64,000 bases of DNA. Origin: Leishmania martiniquensis (lineage: Eukaryota; Euglenozoa; Kinetoplastea; Trypanosomatida; Trypanosomatidae). How positions within the stretch are numbered: the first letter of the stretch is position 1; each line of letters starts with the position of its first letter. Where the stretch lies: the NCBI RefSeq assembly GCF_017916325.1, contig NC_090149.1, positions 378,501 to 442,500 on the forward strand, given 5' to 3'. The notes under the pieces were generated by a model. The model was not told the DNA's origin. It saw only the letters and a program-made list of their open reading frames with translations, and made no database searches. A program made the position numbers and the translations under genes. Of the stretch, positions 49,975 to 61,301 are shown piece by piece.

Positions 49975-52900
49975 CGGCGCTGAGGCGGCGTGCATGCCGA
50001 CCTAAGAAGAGGCAAATATTTTGTTGTGTGCCACTTCACCACGCTTGTTTCTGGTGAGCTCTATTGCCCGGCCACGGTGCGCCCTCAGGGGGGGCACGTG
50101 GCACGCGCTTCATGCGCTGCGGAGTGACCCTCCAGCTGCAGCGAACAGCCCAGGAGGACGGAAATACGGGGCGGAAGGAGAAAAATCTCTCTGTCTCTCT
50201 GCGTATGTTCGGATAGCTTTTGTATCTCGGTGCTGTGGCGACGGCTGACTCGCGCCTCCCCTTCCTCCCCTTCCCCTGAATGTTTGCTCTGTTGTGCGTT
50301 CGGACTCGCTGACGGTGCCTCTCTCACGCGCGCGCGCTTCGCTCTTCTCCTGTTTCGCTTGCTCCGCTCCCTTTTTTGAAATCTTTCTACGTCGGCCTCG
50401 TTTCAGGTTTCGTACTGTGCGCTCTTGTCGTGGTGGCCGGCGCTGCCGCTGGGGGAGAATTCTCGGCTGTGAACTGCGCCGTCGCGGGCCTGTTGTGCCC
50501 GGCTGGGGTTGACCCTTGTGCTTCTCTTTTTGCGCAACGTGGCCCCTCCCCCACTCATCCACCCTTTTTTTTTGTGGTGCTCATTTCAAGCAACAAAGAA
50601 ACCCCAAAAATTGTGGTGCCGTGCGTGTGTGTGTGTATGTGACCATGGCGCCCACGGATTCTGTTTCGCTTTTTTTTTGCGCTTCTGCGTAGGGGGAAAG
50701 GACGGCTCTCCTTGCGCGCTTGCGTCCGTGAGTGTACGCGGTCGCGCTGTCTGAGCCCCTTCCCTCCCCTCCCTTTCTCTCTCTCTTCCCCTGTGCCTGC
50801 TCGTCTTTCTCGGGTTTCTGTGGGACCCTTTCCTTTGCATTTTCGATGTCGCCGAGGCTACTGTTATCGGGCCATATTGTTGGGAGGTCAACACCACCGC
50901 CACCGCTCCACTCCCCCCTCTCCTTCGACCCCTTTTCCTTTCCTCGTTTCGCTGTGCTTGACTGCGCCGCCGCGCTCCGCCAAAGAAGCAGCAGCAGAGG
51001 GGGAGCGAAAACTGTGTGTGAACGCACAGCCATATACCACGGCGCGGTTTCGCGTATGTGCGCCTGCATGCACCTTATCCTCCTTGCCGCTCTCTCTTCC
51101 CCCGGGAGCCTCATCACGCCCTCATCTGCTCGTGAAGTTTATGTACAAAAGCACACCATCCTCGAAACAGGGAAGCGCGTGCTGCGCGCCGCTTCCTGCC
51201 GAGGACGACAGCAGCAACCCTCCCCTTACAAATAAAAAAGAAAAGCCTAAGATCGTATGCAGAGAAGTGCTGCGCGCGTCGCAGCGGAGGGGTTCTTGAA
51301 TGCGCTTCTCCTCTCTGCACACACACACACGTACACGCACACACGCAGAGAAAAGGGTGCCTGCGAACGGTTCTTTATAGCCGGCTTGCCGTTGGAGCGA
51401 GCCTTTTGCTCCTGTGAGCTCGACGGAGAAACATATGCCTCCCTCCCCCCTCTCCCTTCCGTGTGATGTAAGCCAATGGATTCCGCTCCGCTCCTTCCTC
51501 TTGGCTCTTGTGCTGGACTCTGTCAGCACCAGTTGCGTACAAACCGTTAACGCGCACAGAAAAACGAGAACAGAAGCCACGTCACGATACACATATAAGC
51601 TGCGTCAACGAGGGCCTCCCATCCTCCTCCTCTTTGGGTTTCTTCCGCCAGCACGCCATTCCGGGAGGCACGCCCTGCCTCTCTCCGCATATCCGAGGCG
51701 AAACCTCACGAGAAGAAAAGAATAAGGCAACAGGAAATTTACGAGTATAACCATAGAGACGAAAACAGCAGCCTCGCACGTGCGTCTTTCCTTCGTCCTC
51801 GATTCCCCTCCTCGCTTTCCCGGCCCCCCTCCCTCCCCTGCTCGCTGGAAGGGGTTTCACCGCGCGTCTCTCATACCCCCCCTCCTCTCTCTCTCCCTGC
51901 GACTTTTCAGTAGTCCCCACATTCTCTTCTGACCTTTGGACGTCTGACCACACACACACACACACACACTCGCGCCGCGGCACACCGTTACCGTTTCTCC
52001 GTGACGTTTTCTTTGAGCTCCGCCTGTTTTTTCGAAGTGTGCGCAAGTGTGTGGCGCCTCGTCCTTTTTTAGTGTGTGTTGTGTTCTCACTCTCTTCTAT
52101 TAGTCTTGTCGACCCGCGCGCTCTGTCTTCCGCCTTCCCAGCCTCGCGTCCGTTGTGTGCGTGTGTGGGCGGAAGAGAAAAAGGCCCCGAGCGCGAGAGG
52201 ATTCTTCGGGTCATCTCCCCCTTCCCTTCCCTTCTTTCGTCAAGAAAAACCTCCCTCCCCCCTTTCTCTCGCTCCCCCTCTATCACGTAAGAAGAGCAGT
52301 GAGAGGGAGAGAGAGGGGGGGCTGTGGGAGAAGCACTGCGCGGAAGCGGCATAAAAAAGACAAGGTGAAGCTCGTCGCAGGCGAACAGCCGCCTTACCTC
52401 TCCTCCCCCCTTCCCTGACCCTTAGGTCAGACAGACCCCGACACAGACGCAGGCGCATCACGAAATATATAGACAGACATCAGAGAAACATTCCGCCCGC
52501 GTACACAGAGGACATCAAAAAAAGAAACGAAGAGGGCACACACGTCAAACGTCGCCACCATACATACAAAGTGGCACCGATAGAGAACGACGAAAGGAAA
52601 AGGGAGGCGTCATTGCTTCCGTTTCCGAGCAGAGGTGTGCGTGTGTGTGTGTGTAAGCGTCTAAGGACACCGTAAGGCCTTTTAGTAGCATCGGAAGAAG
52701 TCGCGAGGAGGGGTGTTGAGGCTCTCATAGTCGACGACGCCGTTTCGCTGCTCCTTTGCTCACGCCACGCACCCTTTACGCCGTTTCTTTCTTCGATTTG
52801 GTTTCGCTCCCTTTTTTTCTGTGGCTTCCCTTCGCGCTTTTGTGACCAGATTGACCATACCTCTCCCCCCTCTTCCTGGACAGTGCCCCTCTCCCCTCCC

Positions 52901-53333
52901 ACCCACCCACCCACACACACACACACCGATCGCTGTTTTCATTACCTTTGAAAACTCTCAGTGCGTGTGTCTTTTTCTTTTTTCGCATCGAGGCTGACAC
53001 CCTTGCCAGCAAGAGATTTACGAAAAAAAAGCAGAAAGGAAGGAGCGAACTACCGCACCTCCTCCTCCTCCCTTCTCCCCTCCGCTTGCGCGTGTGCGTG
53101 AGTGGCCGCCGGTGCGTGCCACCACCCACCCTGACGTCGGGTGCGTGCTTTTAAGGAACCCTCCCCCCAAAAAGCCCCATATACAAAAAAAGAACGAGCA
53201 GCGACAACGGATAAGAGAACAGAGAGTCTTGTAGCTACGTGTGAGGGACAAGGGTGAAAGGTATCGAGCGCCACCAGGCTTGGCGGCGCCATTTTGGACA
53301 TCGCTCTCGCAGACGGCATCGGCAAATAAGAAC
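49975..53333. other. Long intergenic region (3.4 kb) between dynein and DYRK genes
   Basis: This holds the dynein 3' UTR and the DYRK 5' leader. The plus strand is pyrimidine-rich (about 50,755-50,800, 50,895-50,945, 51,790-51,900, 52,210-52,275, 52,855-52,910), the reverse of the left half of the window. It contains CA/TG tracts at about 51,319-51,345, 51,949-51,969, 52,637-52,653 and 52,909-52,925. No protein-like frame is present. Confidence 0.55.
53051..53102 (+). promoter_or_regulatory. Polypyrimidine tract and acceptor AG of the DYRK gene
   Basis: A CTCCTCCTCC...CCCCTCCGC tract is followed by the first AG at 53,101-53,102. The 231-nt leader from there to the start contains no ATG, which supports the ATG at 53,334 as the translation start. 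Confidence 0.5.
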
Positions 53334-56300
53334 ATGAGCTCTTATCAAGCGGCCATGGCGTCTCTGGGGAGCGGTGGGTACGGTGCTGGTAAGCGTCCGG
53401 CTCGAGGTACGTTACCGGTGAGCACCGCCACCGCGGTCCCAGTGTCTACCTCTGCCACTGCAACTATTTCTACTGCTACTGATGTTCCGGCCCTCAAGGG
53501 GAGTGGGGCGGGTGCGAACCAAGGGCTTACCACCGCCCGACCCTCGTACGCCGATGGCGCTGCCTCGAACGGCACTGGTCACTACCATTATAGCAGCGGG
53601 GCCGGGAACAATGCCAGCACCGCCAACGGCAGTGGCCATGAACGGAAGAGCAACGCGGGCAGCAGCGCGTACGCGAATGCTGCGACAACTACCGAGTCCG
53701 TTATCGAGGAGCTCAAGGCCCTCGCCAAGTCGATGCTGGAGGCGACCAACGCGGCACGGCGCCGCACGAGCTCGATCGAGCAGCGAAACTCGTACGAGGC
53801 TCTCATGCACGCTATTGAGAACCGCGTGAGCAACGATGCAGCCAGCGCAACGAGTGTCGAGAGCAAAGACGCTGCTGCTGCGACCTTCAGCTACGCAGGG
53901 GCACCCTCCGTTACTGCCGCCGTCCCCAAGCACGTCGATCCCATGGTTTCCAACGACATTTTCCCGTCGGAGGCGCTCTCGGCCCACCTTATAGAGCAGC
54001 TGACGGATATTCCAGCGGCGCTATCGCCCGGGGGTGGCGTAAGGCAGCCGTCGCAGCGCTTCCCGCCGGCGCAGGACAGGAGCGCTGGAACGGAAGAGGC
54101 GTTGCTGACCTTCGCACCGAAGGCGGACGCAGCCGCAAGCCGCAAGCAGCCGGCTGCGGCACTGTTTCAGGAGCAGCAACATCGTCAACGTGCGGATATG
54201 AAGCACGGCGCGAATGCAGGGGAAGCGGACTCTGAGGAGGAAGACGAAGAAAGAGGCTCGGACCATGGGGGTGATGCACAGGTGAATTCGTCGGCAGCGT
54301 TGCACTCGCAGCCGCCGATGACGCGACGCCGTGCTCCGACTGCGATGCCCGAGGCAGACGAGGACGAGGACGATGACGACGGCACTGCCTACGATGGGGT
54401 CAAGACTCAGGTGCTCTTTAAGCCAGTCAACCGTGCCGCGTACCGCGAGGTCGTGGCGTCGACTTGGAAGCCGGAGGGCCTGACGCGCCGCATCAGCACC
54501 GCCGCTCGTGGCGGCCAGCAGCACCAGAATAGCAACAGTAGCAGCAGCGCAAGTGAGTACAAGGACAGTTCTTATCATCTAAGCTTGGCTGACGACGATG
54601 ATGAGGCGGTCGCGACGGTCTCGACTCGAAACAAGATGCACAGGACGGCTGCACGGACAGCGCCGTCTATGAAGGTGTTCCGTGTTCCCTCGTTCCCCTA
54701 TGGCGGTGGCGTGACGGAGCAGCAGGCGCGACTCTTGCAGCGGCAGTTCGACGAGTGCATCCACAGCGGCGAGCACCTCAGTTCCAACGCCAGCGGGCCT
54801 GCCCTTATCACGAAGAGCGACTTCGACTCGCGCAACTACGATGAGGTCCCTGCAGCGACTGCCCAAATGGACACGACCTCCTTCCAGCCAACGTCACCGT
54901 ACGAGTTTGTCGTCGAGGTGGAGCGCGACGTTCGCTTCGACGCCGTCAAGGCACGAGAGGAGCGTCGCCATCGCTTTCGACAGCTTGTCCGCGAGAGCCG
55001 CGCGCCGGCCACGATGGGGACGTTCAACCTGCGCGTCATCATGGACCCGTTCAAGACCGGCTTCGAGGAGGAAAAAAACTTCCCCATCGTCCCAGGGACC
55101 GTCATTGCCGGTCGCTACGAGATCATACAGATGCTGGGCAAGGCTACCTTCAGCCGTGCGGTGCGCTGCTTTGATCTACAAGATCCCATTTACGCCGACG
55201 AGGGCGAGGATGAGGAGGACAGCGCTGGGGAACGCGAGGACGGCCAAGTGCAGTATGCGTCTGCCTCGCCGGCCGACGGGGCCGAGGAGGCTGCTTGCAC
55301 CGATACGGAAAGCGCGACCACGGACGCTTGCATGCGATCGGGTGCTGCTGCCACGGCCGACACGAGCGAGCAACGGGACAAGGGTGTCACTACAGCGGCG
55401 GCGTCTAGGCGCAAGTGCAAGCGGAAGATCGTCGGATATGGCCAAGTCTGCCTGAAGATTATCAACAACACGAAGGACTTCTTTGACCAATCGCTTGACG
55501 AGATACGACTGCTGACGCTCCTGAACAGCCAGAAGGACCCTGACGCTGCGCATATCGTCAGGCTTATCGACGCCTTCTACTACAAGGAGCATGTCATGCT
55601 TGTGACGGAGCTGCTGCGCGACACTCTGTACGACTACGGCAAGTACAACCGGGAGGAGGAGGAGGAGTTTTACTTCACTGTTCCTCGCCTGCGCCGGATA
55701 ACGCGGCAAATCGTCGAGGCACTCACCTTCGTGCACTCCCTCAACCTCATCCACACGGACCTGAAGCCGGAGAACATCATGTTTGTCTCCTACAGCCGCT
55801 GCATCGTCAAGGTAATCGACTTCGGCAGCAGCTGCTTCCTCAGCGACCACCTCAGCTCCTACATCCAGAGCCGCAGCTACCGAGCACCGGAGGTCGTGCT
55901 AGGCTGCGACTACGACGGCCGCATCGACGTGTGGTCGCTTGGCGCGATTTTAGTGGAGATGGTCACGGGTGACGTGCTCTTCACCTCCGACACTGTGCCG
56001 GAGATGTTGGCACGCATCGTGTACGTCTGCGGGACGCCGTTCCCGCGGCGAATGCTGTGGGAGGGCCGCCACACAAGCGATTACATCAACAAGTTCGGGT
56101 GCATCTACGAGTATGGCGGTGGCGCCGACGGGCACCGTGATCGCCCCGAGAAAGGTGACACCGACGATGGGGAGGAGCCTTACTGCCTGTACACGCCAGT
56201 CCCGAGCATGGCTCCCCATACCTGCACATCTTCGAGAAAGCCGCGGGCCGTGGCGCCACCGCTGCCACGGACGACAACAGCCCCCTATAGCGTCTTGCGC

Positions 56301-56438
56301 GAAAAGTTGGCCGCTGCGGACATGGTGGATGAAGATTTCATTGCTTTTGTGGAAGCGTGCTTGACGCTCGACCACAAGAAACGGCCGACGAGCGCGGAGC
56401 TGTTGCAGCACCCGTTCATCAGGGATGTGGTATTGTGA
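53334..56438 (+). CDS. DYRK-family protein kinase, plant-like (DYRKP) type, with N-lobe insert
   Basis: Encodes 1,034 residues. Residues 1-560 are Ala/Ser/Thr/Gln-rich with acidic clusters and no domain. A conserved lead-in (F-N-L-R-V-I ... TGFEEEKNFPIV, about 562-584) precedes the kinase domain at about 594-1,032. Catalytic residues are present: K708 in the V-C-L-K-I-I strand, D809 in HTDLKPEN, D829 in IDFGSS and the activation-loop Y843 in SYIQSRSYRAPE. The DFFDQSLDEI segment and the lead-in match plant-type DYRKs closely. The glycine loop is LGKATFSRA (601-609) and lacks the second and third Gly, also seen in that plant group. An acidic, low-complexity insert of about 85 residues (about 615-700) splits strands beta2 and beta3. 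The position before the Y843 pair is Ser, not the Tyr of Y-x-Y. DYRKs autophosphorylate on Tyr and act on Ser/Thr. Start at ATG 53334; GTG at 53241 was rejected. Confidence 0.88.
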   Translation: MSSYQAAMASLGSGGYGAGKRPARGTLPVSTATAVPVSTSATATISTATDVPALKGSGAGANQGLTTARPSYADGAASNGTGHYHYSSGAGNNASTANGSGHERKSNAGSSAYANAATTTESVIEELKALAKSMLEATNAARRRTSSIEQRNSYEALMHAIENRVSNDAASATSVESKDAAAATFSYAGAPSVTAAVPKHVDPMVSNDIFPSEALSAHLIEQLTDIPAALSPGGGVRQPSQRFPPAQDRSAGTEEALLTFAPKADAAASRKQPAAALFQEQQHRQRADMKHGANAGEADSEEEDEERGSDHGGDAQVNSSAALHSQPPMTRRRAPTAMPEADEDEDDDDGTAYDGVKTQVLFKPVNRAAYREVVASTWKPEGLTRRISTAARGGQQHQNSNSSSSASEYKDSSYHLSLADDDDEAVATVSTRNKMHRTAARTAPSMKVFRVPSFPYGGGVTEQQARLLQRQFDECIHSGEHLSSNASGPALITKSDFDSRNYDEVPAATAQMDTTSFQPTSPYEFVVEVERDVRFDAVKAREERRHRFRQLVRESRAPATMGTFNLRVIMDPFKTGFEEEKNFPIVPGTVIAGRYEIIQMLGKATFSRAVRCFDLQDPIYADEGEDEEDSAGEREDGQVQYASASPADGAEEAACTDTESATTDACMRSGAAATADTSEQRDKGVTTAAASRRKCKRKIVGYGQVCLKIINNTKDFFDQSLDEIRLLTLLNSQKDPDAAHIVRLIDAFYYKEHVMLVTELLRDTLYDYGKYNREEEEEFYFTVPRLRRITRQIVEALTFVHSLNLIHTDLKPENIMFVSYSRCIVKVIDFGSSCFLSDHLSSYIQSRSYRAPEVVLGCDYDGRIDVWSLGAILVEMVTGDVLFTSDTVPEMLARIVYVCGTPFPRRMLWEGRHTSDYINKFGCIYEYGGGADGHRDRPEKGDTDDGEEPYCLYTPVPSMAPHTCTSSRKPRAVAPPLPRTTTAPYSVLREKLAAADMVDEDFIAFVEACLTLDHKKRPTSAELLQHPFIRDVVL

Positions 56439-58657
56439 GCACGGTAGATGAGAGGAAGAGCGAAGCATCAGGAGAGAGAGACAGACAGAGACAGAGCGTT
56501 ACAGAGAGCTCGTCCTGTCTCCCCAGTACTTTTTTTTGCTATTGGCGATGTCTCTCTCTCTCTACGAGGCGCTAATTCCTCTCTGCCTGGCGGTGCTCGG
56601 GGGTGAGGTGGGCGGTGGGCAGGGATTCCTCGTTTCTCAGTCTCTCCGTACAGCTCTCCTTAGCCCTCCCCTGCCTCTCCTCCTCAGTGCTCTCTACACA
56701 CACGCCCCTCCTTGAAGAAAAGAGATAACGCAACACGAACGAAGCGTGCACATACACAAACACACACACACACACACACGCAGACAGACCGAGACACGAA
56801 CGCCTACCGTGACGAATTATACTACATATATGAACGCTGCTTTCCACCCTAGCGCGCAAGCTCTCTCTGGGCATGTGAAGGCGCGGTTGCGTCCACTCTG
56901 CACCCTTGCCTGCGATGTGACGTGTGCGTTATGCGTGCCGCTGTTCACCTCCCGCACCTTCTCAACAGCCTTTTCTGTTTTTTTTTTTCTCCAAGTGGTG
57001 TGTGAAGGAATGTATTCCTATGGAGGGGGAGTGAGTGAGTGGGTGGGAGGACGACGCACCCACACTGCAGTTAAAAGAAAATACGGGTCCGCTATTATTC
57101 ACTCCAGCGAGACTAAGGCGCTTCCTCCTCCCTCTGGGGTGCCCGCCCTCTCTTTCACTCTGTTTTTTTTGCCTAATACTTTATATTTGCTGCGTAGACG
57201 TACGCGGTTTAAATTTCGTTGCTCACGTTCTCCCTGCCTTGTGCTCTCTTTTCCACTGCATTGTGCGTGCGCTGTACCCCCCTCCCCCACACCCTCTCCT
57301 CCCCTCTCCTCTCCACCTTCATTTTTTTCTTTTGTTTGGAGTGCGGAGTGCTCTTCTCCTCTCGCCCCCCTCTCTCTCTTGGTCGACCTCCTCCTTCTTC
57401 CAACCCCCACTTCGCCCGCTTCGCACGTTCCCCCGTCTCGTGACTTCTCGCTTCTTCGTTTCCATTGCCGGGCGGTCGGACAAGGCGCTAAGGACGCCGG
57501 GAAGAGCACATCACCCCCCACCCCCATCGACTTGCCATTACGTCTCCACCTTCGGCTTAAAACGTTTTTTCCTTCAATTTTCTCGAAGGTGGTGATGCAT
57601 ACGCATGCGCCTGTGCTTCTCAGCTATGTGCCTTCGCACTTGGTCAGGCCCTCTCTTACTTTCATCTCTCCCCCTTTTTCTCCCTTGGCTTTCCCCATTA
57701 CGTTGTCTTCCCGTGGCCCCTGCGTGCATATTCGTGTCGTGCTTGTGTGTGATTGTGTCCTACGTCAAGACGTCTGCTGCTGCTGCTGCATGTTTTGCTG
57801 TGCGTGAGGTCGGTGCATGCGCAGCGATCGAGGTCGATCGAATCCGTTCTTGCGCATGCGTTTGGGGTTGGGTCGCTCTTAGAGGATGCGGTGGTTTGGC
57901 GGCACCTAGAGTATTTTTTTTGTCTCTTGTTTGCCTGTTTCGCGCCTATCGTTCCTCCTCCTCCCCCTTGTGCTTCTGCAGAGTAGGTGTGTGTGTGTGT
58001 GCCTTCCCATCGCCATGGCACCCACTCTCCCACTCAAGAATCGAAGATGAAAGACGGTTTAGCAGCGTTTCATAAAACGTAAAGAGGAAGCCCAACATCG
58101 ACAATGCCTGGTGCAGACGTGGGTGTGTGTGCCCGTCGTACGAGGGGAGGCGTGCTACACGCATCGCCGGTGAGTGCTCGCTGATGCACTACCCGCATAT
58201 GCATGGGTGACTATTTTTTTTTTCTGCGTGTGTGTGAGTAAGTGCCTTTCGGGTTGCCTCTATTCCTCACCTCTTTCTCTTGCAGGTGCGATACAGTCCA
58301 CGGACGCGGGCCCACGCCGTGGGCGGGGAGGCACAAGGGTACACAGGTGCCAGTGTATCATCGTCAATGCCGTCCGCCGTCACTCCGGCTTGCACGCGCT
58401 CACGCGCCTCTCGCGCTCTCTTTCTTCCGAACGTCTTTTGCAGCTCTGCCTGCTCTCCTCTCACTCAGTCTTTCCCCATCCACGTTGCCATGCCCATCGC
58501 CTTCTCCGCGTAAAATGAAAGGAGAAGCCATACAGAGCGTACGATCGAGCGAAGACTGCCTGCTCATCACGGGATTCGCCGCGTATCACGAGAAGAGGGT
58601 GCACTTGCGGAACCAGTTGCCCTCCCTCCCCCCTTCCCCTCGCGACGCACGTCGCCG
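56439..58657. other. Intergenic region downstream of the DYRK gene
   Basis: It holds (CA)n at 56,761-56,779, a long pyrimidine-rich run at 57,120-57,440, a CTG repeat at 57,774-57,788 and a TG tract at about 57,988-58,000. A 353-residue frame (56,746-57,807) starts inside the CA repeat and is Leu/Ser/Pro/Phe-rich, as expected from translating polypyrimidine; it is not called as a gene. Confidence 0.5.
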
Positions 58658-59911
58658 ATGTATGCTCTCGTAGCCGCAGCGGAGGCGCCGTCCCCAGCGT
58701 GTGCGCACTCACCCCGCAACGTGCAGCGCCGCGTATGTGGGGACAGGGAGCTGAGGGCACCATCGCCACTTCTCCGGCTGCTGCCGCTGGTCGTTGTGGG
58801 GCTCCTACTGCCTCTGCCGGCGATTCTGTTCTCTTGTGTTTCTCGCCGAAGCGACACAGGTGGGCCGTGCCTTTGGGAGGATGTGCTGCGGACGCGGAGC
58901 GCCGTGACGCCAGTCTACGGTCGCACCAAGGTGGACAGCTGCGCAGCACGACCACGCGCCACCGCTGTTCCCCGGGTGCTTATGGCTCACGCGGCTTCGG
59001 CGGAGTTGTTTACAGGTGACGGTGGGGAGTCAGATGGCGCCGATACGTGGGGCACCATTGCTCTCAAGAGGAAGTTGGACTACGACTCAGGCCTGAAGCC
59101 GTTCATGGCGCCATGGAGCGAGGTGCGCCGGGCCCTGCGAGACGCAGGCTGCTTTTCGACGCTTGCACTGCCGCGCCTTCGGCTGCCAACGGACACGGCG
59201 AGCCCTCACCTCAGCCACGGCGCGCCGGAGCTTTCCACCGCCCTCCCTCCCCTGTGCCGCAAGCCGCTAGTGCTGATGAGCGGCCGGGGGCGTAACTGCG
59301 CCAGCTGCTCCAGCTTCGCCTCCGACGTGCTAGGACACTACCAAGCTGAGTGGGAGTACATACGCGCTCACGTGACCCTTGTCGACGCTGGAGACCCGAT
59401 GACAGAGGAGCTGGTGCGGCACCCGTACCCGCTGTGGTACAGCCCAGCTGAGGTGGAGCAGTTGCTGACGCTGACAAGATTACCGAACGCGAGTCCGGCT
59501 GACGACGACGCTGCCGCAGCTGCGCCAGGCGCGGGCAGCACTTCCGGGGCTTCCTCTAACGACGGGGCCCAGACGCTGCAGCAGGCGGACGATGACGACT
59601 TCATTTTCTTCAACGCAGGCCTCCGCCACAGAGCCGCTTTCCTCCTGCACTCCCCAACGCCGCAGGCCACGCGCAAGTGGTCGCGCGACGTAAAGCGCGC
59701 ATTCGCTGGACAGTCTGAGTACGTGCTGCGCATTGTCTTCGCCTACCCGCACAACGGCAGTGTCATGCGCGACATCGTGAACGAGGAGGTGACCCTCAGC
59801 GAAAGCCGAGCCGATCATCTGCACTTCTTCGACAAAGGGCTTCCGTTCTTTCGCTGTGTCACGAAGGCGGTGCGGGTAATGGAGTGGCTGCAGCGACATG
59901 GCGACTACTGA
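58658..59911 (+). CDS. Protein of unknown function, probably trypanosomatid-specific
   Basis: Encodes up to 417 residues. From ATG 58658 the N-terminus has one hydrophobic stretch (about 39-60) that could be a signal anchor. However, this stretch is also a pyrimidine-rich nucleotide tract followed by AG (about 58,851-58,852), so translation may instead start at M109 (58,982; MAHAASAELFTGD), giving 309 residues. The conserved-looking part begins near residue 130 and includes a C-A-S-C-S-S motif in LVLMSGRGRNCASCSSFA, aromatic segments (HYQAEWEYIRAHVTLVDAG; HPYPLWYSPAEVEQLL) and a compact C-terminus (SEYVLRIVFAYPHNGSVMRDIV...LHFFDKGLPFFRCVTKAV). An Asp/Ala/Gly/Ser-rich linker lies at about 285-312. 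No known domain is recognised. Coding is well supported by GC-biased codons and protein-like composition; start and function are open. Confidence 0.65.
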   Translation: MYALVAAAEAPSPACAHSPRNVQRRVCGDRELRAPSPLLRLLPLVVVGLLLPLPAILFSCVSRRSDTGGPCLWEDVLRTRSAVTPVYGRTKVDSCAARPRATAVPRVLMAHAASAELFTGDGGESDGADTWGTIALKRKLDYDSGLKPFMAPWSEVRRALRDAGCFSTLALPRLRLPTDTASPHLSHGAPELSTALPPLCRKPLVLMSGRGRNCASCSSFASDVLGHYQAEWEYIRAHVTLVDAGDPMTEELVRHPYPLWYSPAEVEQLLTLTRLPNASPADDDAAAAAPGAGSTSGASSNDGAQTLQQADDDDFIFFNAGLRHRAAFLLHSPTPQATRKWSRDVKRAFAGQSEYVLRIVFAYPHNGSVMRDIVNEEVTLSESRADHLHFFDKGLPFFRCVTKAVRVMEWLQRHGDY

Positions 59912-61301
59912 AGGCGTTCACCCCCCTCCGTGATGGTGTTCGTTTGAGTGGGGGTAATGGGGAAGCTCCGGTGGCGACACCAGCCCCTCGCCCCCTCTCC
60001 TCATATCTCTTGCTCCAATGGTATTATCTTCAACACTCGTGGGCTCCTGTCGCACGTGAAGTGCCGCTGCTTTTGCGGGGCGCGGGCATGCGTGTTCATG
60101 GTGCCATTGTGCAGCAGCAGAGAGTTGTACCCCGTATAGCTGCTGTCTTATGCCGCACCTGCAGCTCATCCGTGCTCGATGGCAGTTTTTTTTTCCCGCT
60201 CCTCATGGCCCTCGCGTTTGTTACTGCTCGTGCGTGTCGAGCGACTGGAGGACCGACACCCCTCCACACACACACACACACGCACACGAAGAGCGCATGC
60301 ATAGCATACGTGCTTCACTCTCATAGACATGAACAATGGGCGGCCTCTACGAGAGGTGGGCGCTCCGCTTTGACCCCAACGCTCCTCGGCCGACTGTCGT
60401 CTGGGCGTGGGCGGAGAGACATGGCCGCGGGCGGGGAAGGCGTGTGTGTGTGTGTGTGCAAAGTGTGAGGGGTGGGTGGGGTGAGGGCTCCCCCTCTCTT
60501 CCCCCATTCGATCTCCTAACCGCCTCACTCATTCATGCTCTTCTTTTATTTCAAGGCCGTGGGGCGCGTACTTGTCTGCGCACGCGCGTGAAGGGTCGGT
60601 GCGAGCCGCCATCCTTTCCCTACTCCCCTCGCCGCTTCGTCCTATTCACACGAGCGAAGGCCACGTGAGCCATTGCCCGTGTCTCTCGGCGTAGTCGCCT
60701 CCCTTCAGCAACTGTGCGTCGCGTACCATTTTCAGTGAGCATCCCCGTGAGCGGTTTGGTAATCCTTTGCTGAAAGTCACCATACCCGAACACGCACACG
60801 CACACACATACGTTCATCGGCAGTCACCACCCGTGTCTCAACACCGAAGACGCCTCGCGCCGGTCTCTGTGCTGCCCATCTGTTCTTGGGGTGTGCTTCA
60901 CCTTCGCTGCCCCCTCTCCGTTCTCCTGTGGGTTTGAGTCGCTCTTGTGCCAGCCGCGCACACATCCGCTCTCCCGCTCTCTCTCTCTCTCTCTTGCTCG
61001 AGGCACCAATAGTTTCAGAGGCAGAAGGGGAGACTGCAGCCGCACTCGCACACGTCTCTTTAGCGCTCTGCCGTGTTCTCTTGCCCATATCGACATTGTG
61101 GGGAGAATTGCGATCATCACCGCTCTGACGCTCTGCTATTTTTGGTGATTGCTGCCGATTTCGCTCGGCTGCTGCCTCGTTTCTCTGTAGAACTCAGCCT
61201 CCACCCGCGCGACCCCCCCCTGTCCTCCTCCTTCCTTCGCTCTACCCTACCCACGCGTAGCTAGAGGGCCGCATTGTGTGTGTGTGTGTGTGATTGTAAA
61301 A
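59912..61301. other. Intergenic region between the unknown gene and MPDU1-like gene
   Basis: Pyrimidine-rich on the plus strand, with CA/TG tracts at about 60,265-60,284, 60,441-60,459 and 61,275-61,292 and a CT repeat at 60,975-60,995. No gene is seen. Confidence 0.5.
61205..61260 (+). promoter_or_regulatory. Polypyrimidine tract and acceptor AG of the MPDU1-like gene
   Basis: A C/T-rich stretch (CCCCCCCCTGTCCTCCTCCT and onward) ends at AG 61,259-61,260. The 41-nt leader that follows carries a (GT)n tract and no ATG before 61,302. Confidence 0.55.

Noticed and set aside
56746..57807. 353-residue plus-strand frame after the DYRK gene
   Set aside because: It starts inside a (CA)n repeat and its composition (Leu, Ser, Pro, Phe, His) follows from polypyrimidine sequence. 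No motif or family resemblance was found.
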